DNA of 64,000 nucleotides, from positions 2,108,001 through 2,172,000 of the forward strand of contig NZ_CP045293.1 of NCBI RefSeq assembly GCF_009363075.1, given 5' to 3'. The notes under the pieces are model-generated. The model was not told the DNA's origin, ran no database searches, and saw only the letters and a program-made list of their open reading frames with translations. This document shows positions 35,363-47,206 of the stretch, one piece after another (within the stretch, counting starts at the first letter, position 1; each line of letters begins with the position of its first letter). The DNA is from Paenibacillus guangzhouensis. GTDB taxonomy: Bacteria; Bacillota; Bacilli; Paenibacillales; Paenibacillaceae. Made by a program: the position numbers and the translations under genes.

Positions 35363-36478
35363 TCACGATCTTCCTTGCTCTGCAATTCGAGCAACAGCCC
35401 AAATAAATCCGACTAATTCTCGCGCAACGGCGCCGATGGCAACATTTTTATGTTTGCTTTTTCCGAATACAAGTCGACGGTATTTATTGTGCAATCTTTC
35501 TTGCGCTTTCCATGACAGTAACTGTACTTCGGCAGGCAGTCCTTCCAATCGCTTGGCAAGATCTCCTTTAACAGCAGGCCGGTGCCGGTAGCTCCAAGCC
35601 GACTCCACTAGCGTACGTCGCAAATGTCCATTCCCTGCTTTAGTCATAGAGCCTCTTCGTGTTGTCTGACCTGACGAATATTCACGAGGAACAAGTCCTA
35701 AATAAGCCATGAGTTGCGTAGGCGAACGAAATCTCTCGAATGATCCGATTTCTGCAGCAATTGTAATCGCTGTTATATGCGCAACACCGCGTAGTGATTG
35801 CAGAATCTGAATTACGGAGGACTTCGCGCCTGTCGTAGCTTGTTGGAGAAGTGCATTTTCTAATCGACCGATCCGATGCTCGATCTCTTCGAGTGCATGA
35901 AGCATTTCCGTAAAGACAACTTCCATAGCTTCGTGCTGGAATGTTAGCGCTGCGAGCCAGACGCGATACTTCTTTGTCCAGCGTCGTTGAATTGACTCTG
36001 GTGGATGAATCTGGTGCCGCAACAGAAATTTAAGTATCCGTTGACGAGCACGATGCGCATCCTCCCTAGCAGCTTCGCGGGAACGAACAAGGTCCCGCAG
36101 CGCTTCGTCATCACGTGTTGGTACATGAATAGCCGTCAACTCGCCAGCACGAAAAAGACGAGCAAGCTGCTCTGAATCCCGACGATCTGTTTTGACATGG
36201 TCACCCGGACGTTTTGGCATGAGAGAGGGTGCAATGACAATGCAGCTCGCACCCATAGATTCGATCCAACGCTGCGTTTCGTAGCCTGTAGGGCCTGCCT
36301 CGTAGCAGAATGCAAGAGAGTCCGCGGGCCCTAATTCTTTTATTAATTTTCGAAGAGCGCCAGGGGTATGCGCAATAGTGCCATAGTAACGTGGGAGTTC
36401 ACGGCCTGGATCTGCAATGGCTACTGAAATTTTTTCCTTTGATACATCTAAACCGATAAACTTTGTGACATACTGCAT
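35363..36478 (-). CDS. IS110 family transposase
   Basis: Identical in all 371 residues to the transposase at 49-1164. DEDD catalytic domain at the N-terminus (IGLDVSKEKISVAIAD, then KTDRRDSEQLARL), Transposase_20 at the C-terminus (ASEIG-type block TIAAEIGSFERF, then RRGSMTKAGNGHLRR). The gene is intact, so the element may be active. The ATG has AAAGGAGC upstream. Confidence 0.97.
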   Translation of the reverse strand: MQYVTKFIGLDVSKEKISVAIADPGRELPRYYGTIAHTPGALRKLIKELGPADSLAFCYEAGPTGYETQRWIESMGASCIVIAPSLMPKRPGDHVKTDRRDSEQLARLFRAGELTAIHVPTRDDEALRDLVRSREAAREDAHRARQRILKFLLRHQIHPPESIQRRWTKKYRVWLAALTFQHEAMEVVFTEMLHALEEIEHRIGRLENALLQQATTGAKSSVIQILQSLRGVAHITAITIAAEIGSFERFRSPTQLMAYLGLVPREYSSGQTTRRGSMTKAGNGHLRRTLVESAWSYRHRPAVKGDLAKRLEGLPAEVQLLSWKAQERLHNKYRRLVFGKSKHKNVAIGAVARELVGFIWAVARIAEQGRS

Positions 36479-36586
36479 AGTAACAGCTCCTTTTGCTTTG
36501 TAGCTCTGAAATGGTTTGTACTCCTACTCTCCATTTTTAACCTACGATACTAAGCAAATACGGGGCTGCTTTACGTTCATCATAGC

Positions 36587-36661
36587 TAGCCTTATAGAAA
36601 TGAGCAGGCTCGGCAGCCTGCTCATTAATGACTTGTTTATTCAACTACCGTGTCCCGTTAG
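36587..36661. repeat. Cassette repeat 13, palindrome and right box
   Basis: TAGC directly after the IS, perfect 11-bp palindrome ATGAGCAGGCT/AGCCTGCTCAT (36600-36610 and 36615-36625), right box AACTACCGTGTCCCGTTAG (36643-36661). Confidence 0.92.
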
Positions 36662-36811
36662 CTTAAGGCCAAGCGCCGGACATTAGTCTTATTTTGTAAA
36701 GTAGAGAAAGAGTCGTCGCGTCCAGTAGAAAACTCTTTATATACAGTAACAAACAAGCACAATTAATCGGTTGAACATATACCGTTAATGATTGACTTGG
36801 AGGTGAGTGAG

Positions 36812-37530
36812 ATGAGTCGGGCATCTAATGGGTTACAAGGGGTATCTATTATAACAAGCACTAACCGCCCACATTTCTTCTATAATATTCTTAAGAATTA
36901 CAATAATCAGCGTTATCCGGTAAAAGAACTGATTATTATCTTGAATAAAGAAAACGTGGAATTAGCTAAATATCAAAAAATTGCTCAGAAATATAAAAAT
37001 GTCTCCGTCTATAAGATACCTGAAAAAGAATCTTTAGGTAGATGCCTTAATTTTGCTGTAAGTAAAACGAAATACCCGTTCATCACAAAGTTTGATGATG
37101 ACGATTTCTACTCACCATATTATTTATCCGGACAAATGAAGGTTTTGCATCAATCTAACGCTAATATTGTAGGAAAACGGCATATCTTGCGTATCTCGAA
37201 GCAGAAAAGCTGCTCATCCTTCGCTTTCCCAAACAACAAAATAAGTTCGTTAGTTTAATTGCCGGAGGGACGATCTTATTTAAAAGACGTGTTTTCGATC
37301 GAGTACGTTTTCCTCATCTGTCATTAGGAGAAGATGTCTCATTTTTAAATAGATGTCGGGCTAAAGGGTATAAAATATATGCGCCAAATCCGTATAATTA
37401 TGTGCAAATTAGAAGGAAAAATAAAAAATCTCATACATGGAAAGGTAGTGATACCTACTTACTAAAGGGGAGTTGCATTTTGGGAAAAGCAGATCAATTC
37501 AGGAAAATTGCTACGCGAAAGATTAATTAG
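36812..37530 (+). pseudogene. family 2 glycosyltransferase, frameshifted
   Basis: The start (MSRASNGLQGVSIITSTNRP) has GGAGGTGAG upstream. The first frame carries the GT-A nucleotide-sugar domain with the DxD-type motif FITKFDDDDFYSPYYL. After KRH (near 37188) the sense continues in another frame: AYLAYLEAEKLLILRFPKQQ, LIAGGTILFKRRVFDRVRFP and LSLGEDVSFLNRCRAKGYKI, ending at TAG 37528-37530. One small indel near the AAAACGG run breaks it. It is the only intact-oriented plus-strand gene in this part and lies near three other glycosyltransferases. Confidence 0.85.
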
Positions 37531-37744
37531 GACTCCTGATTCAGCCAAGCACGAAGTACAGCAATTTTCTCTAGTTGCCGAACGCGAAAAAGCACCTGCA
37601 AATCTTTTAATCTTTTTGAACTACTTGTTCGTTCTACTTTTATCTAATATCTCGTTTGCTGCTATGTACGTCCTTATTTAGCTTAATTTGCTTGCAATAT
37701 GAGAAAGCATCGATATTATCTTTCACATCTTCAAGACGCCGTAA
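37531..37744. other. intergenic stretch without a recognisable gene
   Basis: About 210 bp between the broken glycosyltransferase and the terminator-like stem. No gene is seen. Confidence 0.4.
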
Positions 37745-37769
37745 AGGGTGCAGATTTCCCCTGCACCCT
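37745..37769 (-). terminator. terminator of the glycine-zipper gene
   Basis: AGGGTGCAG/CTGCACCCT (37745-37753 and 37761-37769) forms a perfect 9-bp stem, followed on the minus strand by TTTAC. It lies 24 bp after the full-length stop of the glycine-zipper reading frame. Confidence 0.65.
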
Positions 37770-37793
37770 GATTTCCTACACTAAATAATGGAA

Positions 37794-38009
37794 CTAGTCC
37801 TGTTTATCTTGTTCAGTTCCATTATTATCAACGGTATCGCCTACTTTATTGCCCAGCTAAGCACCTACGATACCACCTATAACGGTTTCCACAGGACCCA
37901 AAGCCGAACCGACTACTGCCCCCATGGCACCGCCACCCACAGACCCTACTGCCTCTTCGGCACCTACACCAGAATCATCGTTTCGATTAGGGTCGTTGTT
38001 TTTAGCCAT
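37794..38009 (-). pseudogene. small glycine-zipper protein, interrupted by TAG
   Basis: The frame starts MAKNNDPNRNDDSGVG with GAGGAG upstream, then shows small-residue repeats (AVGSVGGGAMGAVVGSALG, TVIGGIVGA) typical of glycine-zipper membrane proteins. An in-frame TAG (37857-37859) stops it at residue 50, but the same frame continues LGNKVGDTVDNNGTEQDKQD to a stop at 37794. The continued coding sense downstream suggests an ancestral protein of about 71 residues with a point nonsense mutation. A shortened 50-residue product is possible. Confidence 0.65.
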
Positions 38010-38127
38010 TTCTTTCACTCCTCATTTTGTGATATGAAACGCTGCTTAGCCTGCGTAACATCCCAAAACAAAGCTTTCCCTAACCTATATAAAACGATTC
38101 ACCTTGATGTTCAAATTACTATCAACA

Positions 38128-38168
38128 CATCAAAAATGCATGGGCGCGTAGTTCATGCATTTTTGATG
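38128..38168. repeat. 15-bp perfect inverted repeat
   Basis: CATCAAAAATGCATG (38128-38142) and CATGCATTTTTGATG (38154-38168) pair perfectly with an 11-base loop. A/T runs on both arms could make it a bidirectional terminator between the glycine-zipper gene and whatever lay to its right. Confidence 0.6.
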
Positions 38169-38306
38169 GCTACATATAAGGTTTTCTATGCTTCGAAGGG
38201 GAGACCCATTTTTAATATATGCGATCAGTAGATGATTGCTACAAAAGAATATATTCCTCTAAAAAGGATAAATTAGTGTGGTATGTGCAATAAGGAGGTG
38301 GATGTA

Positions 38307-38375
38307 GTGACAGTCGGATCACAAGTAAAAACAACATTAGCAAGCTTGTCATTTCGAATAGGGCGTCAATACTAG
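38307..38375 (+). pseudogene. DUF1657 protein, N-terminal stub
   Basis: A GTG start preceded by AAGGAGGTGGAT opens MTVGSQVKTTLASL, the characteristic start of DUF1657 proteins, which are often encoded with SpoVA and YetF genes. After SLSF the sequence becomes unrelated and stops at TAG. The stub shows a deletion or rearrangement here. The rest of the gap to 38582 holds no recognisable gene; a minus-strand frame at 38363-38500 (GGSGRVMILTEMARATKKGG) looks coding but I cannot name it. Confidence 0.6.
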
Positions 38376-38582
38376 AATGGTTCCTCCCTTTTTAGTTGCC
38401 CGTGCCATTTCTGTAAGTATCATTACTCTTCCTGATCCGCCTCTAAATCCTTTTTCCCTTGTAGATTGCCTAAAGCAAATCGTCTCAAAAATGACCTGAC
38501 TTAATGAATCTCACGCATACGATGCTTCTCCAACCAGAGTCGATCCTAAACTGCTTTTTGTACATCCAACTAGCCACCACTC

Positions 38583-39434
38583 CTAACGGTACTGTTGTAA
38601 AGTCTCTTGAAGAAGAGTTTCGAATGCTGAAGGGTTTCGATGTATGGTCGATAATCTCTTCAAGCCGTATGCACCATACTGGCGAATTAACCCCTCTTTG
38701 TTTAAGGCAAATTCTAAATGCTTATCGGGAAGGGCCATTCGCTGCGCCATCGTAGCATGATACACCCAAGATTTCAGATAACACTTCGGCTTCCAGTTCG
38801 TTCGAGTCCCCATATAATACAAATAACCCAGGAGTAAACTATCGTCCTCGTAACCCTGTTTACCCTTCAAAAATCGGGTATCATACCCTCCAATTTCTCG
38901 TAAAACGCTCGCTTTATGAACAACCGGATGGACAAATCCCTCTCGTGTTTCTTCACGATTCAAATCACTCAGCATTGCAATTAATGCTTCAGTGTTATCA
39001 GGAATAGCTATTTCATCGTTGAAAGGTTGCAGTACACCGTATATCGTCACGATTCCTGGGGAAATCATTGGTTCATCGGTGCTGACTAAATAATCAACTA
39101 GCGGCACATGCCATTGTGGAGGAAACACCATATCAAGATGAATTTCTGAGATATACTCTACGTCACCATGATGCTCCCAAATGTATTCAAAACAGGTTTG
39201 TCTCCCCTGTGCGATTCCAACATTCTCGCCGTGGCCGAGAATTACAGCCTGTAAGTCGTAAGAAGTTAGAATTTCCCTTAGGTCTTCATTGCTAAAACAC
39301 CCTTGATTATATACAACAACGAGACAGTCATCCGACATCCGTAAACTTTCAAAACATGTCTTAGCCATCCTGAGATCGTCATCATAAGAAAATTCGCCAC
39401 GAATCAATAAAGGCAAGGTATGAACAATCTTCAT
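38583..39434 (-). CDS. glycosyltransferase-like protein
   Basis: The 283-residue protein has a GT-A-like fold signature: CLVVVYNQGCFSNEDL, LQAVILGHGENVGIAQGRQ and the DxD-like EYISEIHLDMVFPPQW, then a conserved GGYDTRFLKGKQGYEDDSLLLGYLYYMG region similar to family 2 glycosyltransferases. No signal or membrane segment is visible. It is the last of three minus-strand glycosyltransferase genes placed behind the collagen-like gene. Glycosylation of that protein is a reasonable inference. GAGGAGGAG precedes the ATG. Confidence 0.8.
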   Translation of the reverse strand: MKIVHTLPLLIRGEFSYDDDLRMAKTCFESLRMSDDCLVVVYNQGCFSNEDLREILTSYDLQAVILGHGENVGIAQGRQTCFEYIWEHHGDVEYISEIHLDMVFPPQWHVPLVDYLVSTDEPMISPGIVTIYGVLQPFNDEIAIPDNTEALIAMLSDLNREETREGFVHPVVHKASVLREIGGYDTRFLKGKQGYEDDSLLLGYLYYMGTRTNWKPKCYLKSWVYHATMAQRMALPDKHLEFALNKEGLIRQYGAYGLKRLSTIHRNPSAFETLLQETLQQYR

Positions 39435-39452
39435 AACGAACGTCTCCTCCTC

Positions 39453-41033
39453 TTATTCGACCCATGGAATCAGGTTCGGTGTGTCATCCAAAATGGATAG
39501 ATACTGCTCCTTCCATCCATATTTCGCTTCCGGATCCAGCAACAGATATCTTTGATATTTATCAAGACGATCTTCAGGTTTAGACCATCCAAAGTGTTTC
39601 AATCGAAGCTCCGATAGACGGTGAGAAAGTTCGAATACATTCTCAGGGATCCGTCCACAATGCTGCGGTGTCTCTCTCCATTTGTATATAAAATCAGGAC
39701 GGTAACGAAGCAAAAATGGTCGATACGTCAAGTGAGAACGCCAGAGCTGGTCTTCCCTGTAATGGGTTTCGTTCCAAAAATCGAAGAGCCGGAAGCAAAA
39801 AACGTCGACTTCATTTTGCTGTAACAGGTGATGAACCTTATTGGCAAACTGGCGCTCAAAAGTTTCATCCGCGTCGAGATTCAAAATCCAATCAGGATCT
39901 GTTTTCACCGTTTCCTCCCATTGTTGCTTACGTAAATCGACTTCGTTGTTGAACTTAGACACGTCATTCCTTACCAACCTGACGGGTATCCCCTTCAGCG
40001 CGTCCAGGCAAACGTCAATCGTGTTATCTTCGCTGCAGTCATCGATAATCACCGCCTCATCGATATATTTCCGGTGTTCCTCCAGTATTTGTCTCAAGAA
40101 CCGCTTTTCCTCGTTCTTGACCACCATCGTCAATGTTAATTTATTCCTTACTCGTTGGATAGAAGGGGCTGTCTTTTGACCATTGCTTTCCGAGAAGAAG
40201 CCTATATCCGGTGTGATGGCATGTTCACTAGCCTCGTATTTGGACCTTTCTGCCTTGTCCAGGTCTGATTCCCGATAAATATGATACGCTGGAAAATGGG
40301 TATCAACATATAAGGAAAACCCGATTGCTACAGCACGAACACAGAAGTGACGATCTTCACCCCAAAAGGAAAGGTTCTTAATAGGTTTGAAATTCACTCC
40401 GGCTACTAACGCTGAGCGACTGATAAGCGTACAAGCCCCTAGCCCTCCTACCTCATATACCCCTGGAATTTTTAATTTTGTAATAAACTGATCGTAGCGG
40501 ACGGCGATTTCTTCATCGCTTAAGTTCTCTCCGCGTTGCTGTTCCCACTGCGTGTACTCGTCTCGAAGCCATACTTGAGGCTGAGGTGCAGAATCTGATT
40601 GCCATGAGGTCCAAAAAATTTCCGATATGATATCTTTTCCCGCAGCAACCAATTGTTCAACCGTTCCGGGATGCAGCAACAAATCAGAATCGACTAGAAA
40701 CAAATAATCGTACTGTTCATCAATAGCGTGCTGGATCATAGTATTTTTAAACTCTGCCACTTTCCAAATAAGATGCTCGTTCCAAAAATGCGTGGTTTCA
40801 TTACGGTAATATTCATCCAATTGCCCGGATTTCAGCACCGTAACACGGTCCACTGACTTAGCGAAGTCTCGCAGCATTTCACTTGCCTGCTCGCCCGGGT
40901 TGTCGTCAATATAGAAATATCCGAACTCCATATGTTCCTGTCTTAAACGATGCAAAGAGGTTAAAAATTCGCGCAGAATGGCTGGTTTTTGATGGACGGG
41001 ACTCCCAATTAACACACGTGCCTTGTTATTCAT
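39453..41033 (-). CDS. two-domain glycosyltransferase
   Basis: The 526-residue protein seems to join two transferase domains. Residues 1-270 (VLIGSPVHQKPAILREFLTS, YDYLFLVDSDLLLHPGTVEQ with a DSD motif, KNLSFWGEDRHFCVRAVAIG) resemble Anp1/GT-A proteins. Residues about 290-526 form a family 2 domain (LTLTMVVKNEEKRFL, EAVIIDDCSEDNTIDV, DWILNLDADETFE with DAD). The start overlaps the end of the upstream gene by 8 bp and has GGAGGGG, so the genes are translationally linked. Likely part of surface-glycan synthesis on the collagen-like protein (inferred). Confidence 0.85.
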   Translation of the reverse strand: MNNKARVLIGSPVHQKPAILREFLTSLHRLRQEHMEFGYFYIDDNPGEQASEMLRDFAKSVDRVTVLKSGQLDEYYRNETTHFWNEHLIWKVAEFKNTMIQHAIDEQYDYLFLVDSDLLLHPGTVEQLVAAGKDIISEIFWTSWQSDSAPQPQVWLRDEYTQWEQQRGENLSDEEIAVRYDQFITKLKIPGVYEVGGLGACTLISRSALVAGVNFKPIKNLSFWGEDRHFCVRAVAIGFSLYVDTHFPAYHIYRESDLDKAERSKYEASEHAITPDIGFFSESNGQKTAPSIQRVRNKLTLTMVVKNEEKRFLRQILEEHRKYIDEAVIIDDCSEDNTIDVCLDALKGIPVRLVRNDVSKFNNEVDLRKQQWEETVKTDPDWILNLDADETFERQFANKVHHLLQQNEVDVFCFRLFDFWNETHYREDQLWRSHLTYRPFLLRYRPDFIYKWRETPQHCGRIPENVFELSHRLSELRLKHFGWSKPEDRLDKYQRYLLLDPEAKYGWKEQYLSILDDTPNLIPWVE

Positions 41034-42135
41034 GCCGATCCCCTCCGGCTTCTACCTTATCATGGTTGTCTAATACGGATTCCAAATACGTTTTATTATG
41101 CAATACGCATGGGTCAGTCGGCCGATATTTGCGAACAATCTCATTATGATAGTGAGCTAACTCGTATTCACCCATTCGGTCATAACATACGCAAAGTTGT
41201 AGATGGGGCAACCAAGTCGAGCATACAGGATTGAAAAACCCCCAGTTGTCACCTGACTGTTCAAGTTGGGTAGCCAATCTATACCAGAATATCGCTGTTC
41301 GAATGTCCTCCTTCTGCAAGAAATGAAATCCCAAACGGCAACAAAATTCGGCTCGAGGACTACCATATTGAAAGGAGCGCAAAGAAGATGCCAGCTCCTG
41401 TTCCTGATTACCGAGCTCGTGATAACAGTCTGCTAGCTTCCCGCAGGAAGAAATATTATCTTCGATCCACCCCTTTCCCGTGGCCAGAAATTTATCGTAA
41501 TAAACTATCGCTTGTTCATACATCCGGTGATCAACGAGTTCATTTGCATAGTAATATAAATCTCTTGGCGAAAAATCTTCGCCACGGAGCAACCGGCTTT
41601 CGTAAATTCTAAGATTTCTATTGCTATCATGATGGAGGCTGCTGTGCGTAATAGCAACATCGCTATTTAAAATGTTCCCCCAAACTTCGAGGTATTCGTG
41701 AACGGCACCAATCCATCGAAAATTATTGACCCTTTTAACAAGTCGATTGCGTCTAACGCTTGAAGTCACATTTCCAAATTCATCGAAAGCTAAATGATAA
41801 TCCATCGTAACAGAATCAACGGATGGATCGAGCCCCCCTTTTAGGGTCATGAATTTCTGACGGTCTTCATTCTTTAAAATGTCATCCGCATCCAACCATA
41901 AAATATAGTCTTTTGAGCCGCAGCTGAAAGCAAAATTGCGTGCTGCTGCAAAGTCGTCTATCCATTCGAAATCGAAAACTTGATCCGTATACTTACGTAC
42001 AATATCCTTGGTCTCGTCGGTCGATCCTGTATCTACAATAATGATTTCATCAACGATATCCTGAACAGAGCTCAAGCATCGATCGATACTATCCTCTTCG
42101 TTTTTTACAATCATACAAAGAACAATGGATATCAA
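41026..42135 (-). CDS. family 2 glycosyltransferase with TPR-like C-terminus
   Basis: The N-terminal GT2 domain carries ISIVLCMIVKNEEDSIDRCL, DEIIIVDTGSTDETKDIV, AAARNFAFSCG and the metal-binding ILWLDADDIL. The C-terminal 180 residues show TPR-like helix pairs (YYANELVDHRMYEQAIVYYD, KLADCYHELGNQEQELASSL). This is the common SunS-like layout in Bacillales. I prefer the TTG at 42135 (MISIVLCMIVKNEE), which has GAGGTG upstream; the longer frame to 42189 lacks a site. First glycosyltransferase of the cluster, 130 bp downstream of the collagen-like gene. Confidence 0.88.
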   Translation of the reverse strand: MISIVLCMIVKNEEDSIDRCLSSVQDIVDEIIIVDTGSTDETKDIVRKYTDQVFDFEWIDDFAAARNFAFSCGSKDYILWLDADDILKNEDRQKFMTLKGGLDPSVDSVTMDYHLAFDEFGNVTSSVRRNRLVKRVNNFRWIGAVHEYLEVWGNILNSDVAITHSSLHHDSNRNLRIYESRLLRGEDFSPRDLYYYANELVDHRMYEQAIVYYDKFLATGKGWIEDNISSCGKLADCYHELGNQEQELASSLRSFQYGSPRAEFCCRLGFHFLQKEDIRTAIFWYRLATQLEQSGDNWGFFNPVCSTWLPHLQLCVCYDRMGEYELAHYHNEIVRKYRPTDPCVLHNKTYLESVLDNHDKVEAGGDRHE

Positions 42136-42229
42136 ATTACTCACCTCATAACAGGTATATTCATGGGGGGAGCCCATGTGAACCTTCATTATTCCTTTAT
42201 TTCAACAAACGTTTCACCTTAGAAATAAA

Positions 42230-42260
42230 AAGCGACTAATCCGCAAAGGATTAGCCGCTT
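42230..42260 (-). terminator. terminator of the collagen-like gene
   Basis: AAGCGGCTAATCC/GGATTAGTCGCTT on the minus strand (13-bp stem, one mismatch, 5-base loop) followed by TTTATTTC, right after the stop at 42266. It separates the collagen-like gene from the glycosyltransferase genes. Confidence 0.85.
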
Positions 42261-42265
42261 ATTGC

Positions 42266-45360
<3,095 letters not shown>

Positions 45361-45395
45361 ACATGATCTAGCTAATATAGTAGATCATGTTTTTT
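45361..45395 (+). terminator. stem-loop terminator
   Basis: ACATGATCTA (45361-45370) pairs with TAGATCATGT (45381-45390), followed by TTTTT on the plus strand. No plus-strand gene lies just before it, so it may have served a lost gene. Confidence 0.7.
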
Positions 45396-45491
45396 GTGAT
45401 TATCTTTAAGTTTCTTAAGTTCAATCCATACAAAAAGTGCATCGGAGTCGAAAAGTTAAAATTGAGTTCCATTCCCCAAGAGGCATAGCGT

Positions 45492-45576
45492 AAACTACCC
45501 GTTAGCAGATCGCGGCTGCCAATCTATACCGGAAGCTGCGTTTTTGTATATTTATTAAGCTATCGTGTCCCGTTAG
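45492..45576. repeat. Cassette repeat 14
   Basis: Left box AAACTACCCGTTAG (45492-45505), imperfect palindrome CGCGGCTGCC...GGAAGCTGCG (45511-45540), right box CTATCGTGTCCCGTTAG (45560-45576). Confidence 0.88.
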
Positions 45577-45577
45577 C

Positions 45578-45829
45578 TTAATGCCTTGGTACATAAATGC
45601 GTCCAGTGTCGGTATCAATTACGAAGTCTGCTCGTACACCTTTACTATATGGTGAAGGAAGACGCTCAAATTGATAAAGGGTGCAAAAAACAGTTGAGAA
45701 TTCCCTCATGCTAGTACAATGGCTTTTGGCCATTTTAAGCTTCTGCCTTAATTCCACAATAGAACATGTTTTACCGAAGAGAAATACATTCTCATAAAAA
45801 CCATCAATTTCAATTATCACATTAATCAC
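45578..45829 (-). CDS. hypothetical protein, 83 aa
   Basis: A small soluble protein (MINVIIEIDGFYENVFLFGK, then VIDTDTGRIYVPRH at the end). The start is GTG without a clear ribosome binding site, so the exact start is uncertain. No family recognised. Its stop is one base from the right box of repeat 14, the tightest packing in the window along with 5614, and it is clearly the cargo of a cassette bounded by repeats 14 and 15. Confidence 0.65.
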   Translation of the reverse strand: MINVIIEIDGFYENVFLFGKTCSIVELRQKLKMAKSHCTSMREFSTVFCTLYQFERLPSPYSKGVRADFVIDTDTGRIYVPRH

Positions 45830-45830
45830 C

Positions 45831-45913
45831 GCTGGTTGCTAACCAGCCTCAAAGCTCAAGAATCAACCACTAAATTATGGATACCTTCAAATTATACTAT
45901 CGTGTTCCGTTAG
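45831..45913. repeat. Cassette repeat 15 (no left box)
   Basis: Short palindrome GCTGGTT/AACCAGC (45831-45837 and 45841-45847) and right box ACTATCGTGTTCCGTTAG (45896-45913). The left box is missing. Confidence 0.7.
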
Positions 45914-46152
45914 CGCAATGCTCATATCTTTCTTACGGGACAAAATATTTTTATTTCATTACTTTCATTATCTGTTTCTCTCATTGTCTTCTCATCAATG
46001 GTCTGCGACCACTGTTACGGTGCGATCCTTAAGGAGTTCGCACATATGTTCGAGGAGGGGTAACAGGAAGGCTCGTCCCGCAGCTGCTCGCATTCTTATA
46101 GACCTGAAAATCAGCCACTTTTCGTGGCTTGCCTTATTCGATTTATGTTCGC

Positions 46153-46704
46153 TCAACGCTGTTGGCATTTTTTCCATACAATTTTTGCGGGATTTGCTTC
46201 GTTCACAATAGCAATCGCTTGCAAGTCCGCCGTATAGTCCGCGCAGACTTCATCCGTGATATTGTCGTAAACGTCTTTCTCCGCGTTCAATCCAACACGG
46301 TCAAAGGCAATTGCCGCCGCTGCGTAAAAAAACATTTCTAACGTGTGGTTCAGGATATGGATGGATGACGTTGCCTGACCGATGGCGCGTGCCGCTGCTT
46401 GAGCGGCGGGGTCGCTGTTCAATTCTCGGGCAGCGACATCACAATCCTTCATGAGTACATCCTTTACCGCGAATAAATCTGTGCTACCGGTGAGGCAGTT
46501 GCGAGCCATTTGCAGAGCGTTTCGCGGGCGGTTTTCGCAAGGGCAACGTTTCTCAAATATTGCCAGAATCTTGTGTTCAGCAAAATCCAAACACCATTTG
46601 CGCAAAGTCGCTTCACTTTGGGTTTCCATCAGATCCTGTAGCTCGCAAATCAGCGTTGATGCTTTGCCTGAATAGCCAAGGGTTTTGCGTTTAATTTTCG
46701 GCAT
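46153..46704 (-). CDS. Imm5-like putative immunity protein
   Basis: The 183-residue helical protein matches the Imm5 pattern: LRKWCLDFAEHKILAIFEKR, then PRNALQMARNCLTG, CDVAARELNSDPAAQAAARA and ATSSIHILNHTLEMFFYAAA. Members are predicted immunity partners of polymorphic or contact-dependent toxins and commonly lie outside a toxin locus as orphans. No toxin gene is seen here, so it would be an orphan defence gene carried as a cassette. A 60-codon frame overlapping its 3' end (45995-46177) is unsupported. The stretch 45914-46152 otherwise holds nothing I recognise. Confidence 0.8.
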   Translation of the reverse strand: MPKIKRKTLGYSGKASTLICELQDLMETQSEATLRKWCLDFAEHKILAIFEKRCPCENRPRNALQMARNCLTGSTDLFAVKDVLMKDCDVAARELNSDPAAQAAARAIGQATSSIHILNHTLEMFFYAAAAIAFDRVGLNAEKDVYDNITDEVCADYTADLQAIAIVNEANPAKIVWKKCQQR

Positions 46705-47206
46705 AGTATCATCCTTTCCATGAATACTTTCATCATATATAACATATGTTCTTTATTCAATGGATTCAGAACTAGCCACTTCAAAATATAAAAATGGATA
46801 CCTCATATCGGGCATCTGTCTTTGTTAAATCACGCCGTTCATTCCGCTCTCTTTTTTGGTTCACAAGGCACCCCCCTATTATTAGGTTGCATATATCTTC
46901 TCACGGATCTTTCAGAGGTTGAAGGTGTGCTAGGTTTGACGCTTATATTCCAATAACCCATTGCTTTCTGTGCTTTATTACTAGCAACCCTATCGATTAC
47001 CCTTTGTATATCGCCGAAGAAATTCACAATCACAAAGTAACTAAGCCGATTAAATACACAATGAAGATGTGCTTTGAATTTATTTTACCCATGATCGGTG
47101 AATTCGGCTTAAGTTAAGATAGCCTCCTTGTCGGGGGCATGGTAAATTAATCTTATGGCCGAGCCCCTGAGGGTCGGCGGAAGAAGCGAGAGAACGGAGT
47201 GAGTCC
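46705..47206. other. intergenic stretch with a possible transposase relic
   Basis: A 64-codon minus frame at 46839-47033 contains KAMGYWNISVKPSTPSTSER, vaguely like an IS3-family OrfB segment, but is too short to claim. No cassette repeat is seen between the Imm5-like gene and the oxidoreductase, so DNA may have been lost or inserted. Confidence 0.35.

Larger units (their letters stand above)
35063..36586 (-). mobile_element. IS110-family (IS1111-type) insertion sequence, copy 2, complete
   Basis: The ends are defined by the interrupted cassette repeat: CCCGTT before and TAGC after. GCTATGAACG at 35063-35072 is matched at the other end by CGTTCATCATAGC (36574-36586), an inverted pair with a 3-base difference. 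Terminal or subterminal inverted repeats and a 300-bp non-coding stretch behind the transposase gene are traits of the IS1111 subgroup. The element is about 1524 bp. One base at the junction (T) cannot be assigned. Confidence 0.9.

Noticed and set aside
37788-38231. 147-codon plus-strand ORF
   Set aside because: It is the shadow of the glycine-zipper gene on the minus strand, which has a good ribosome binding site and the expected Gly pattern.
45995-46177. 60-codon minus-strand gene overlapping the end of the Imm5-like gene
   Set aside because: Overlaps in another frame, no ribosome binding site, no recognisable family.
46839-47033. IS3-family transposase relic
   Set aside because: Only a short segment (GYWNIS...SERSVRRYM) is suggestive; no second block or terminal repeats can be seen.
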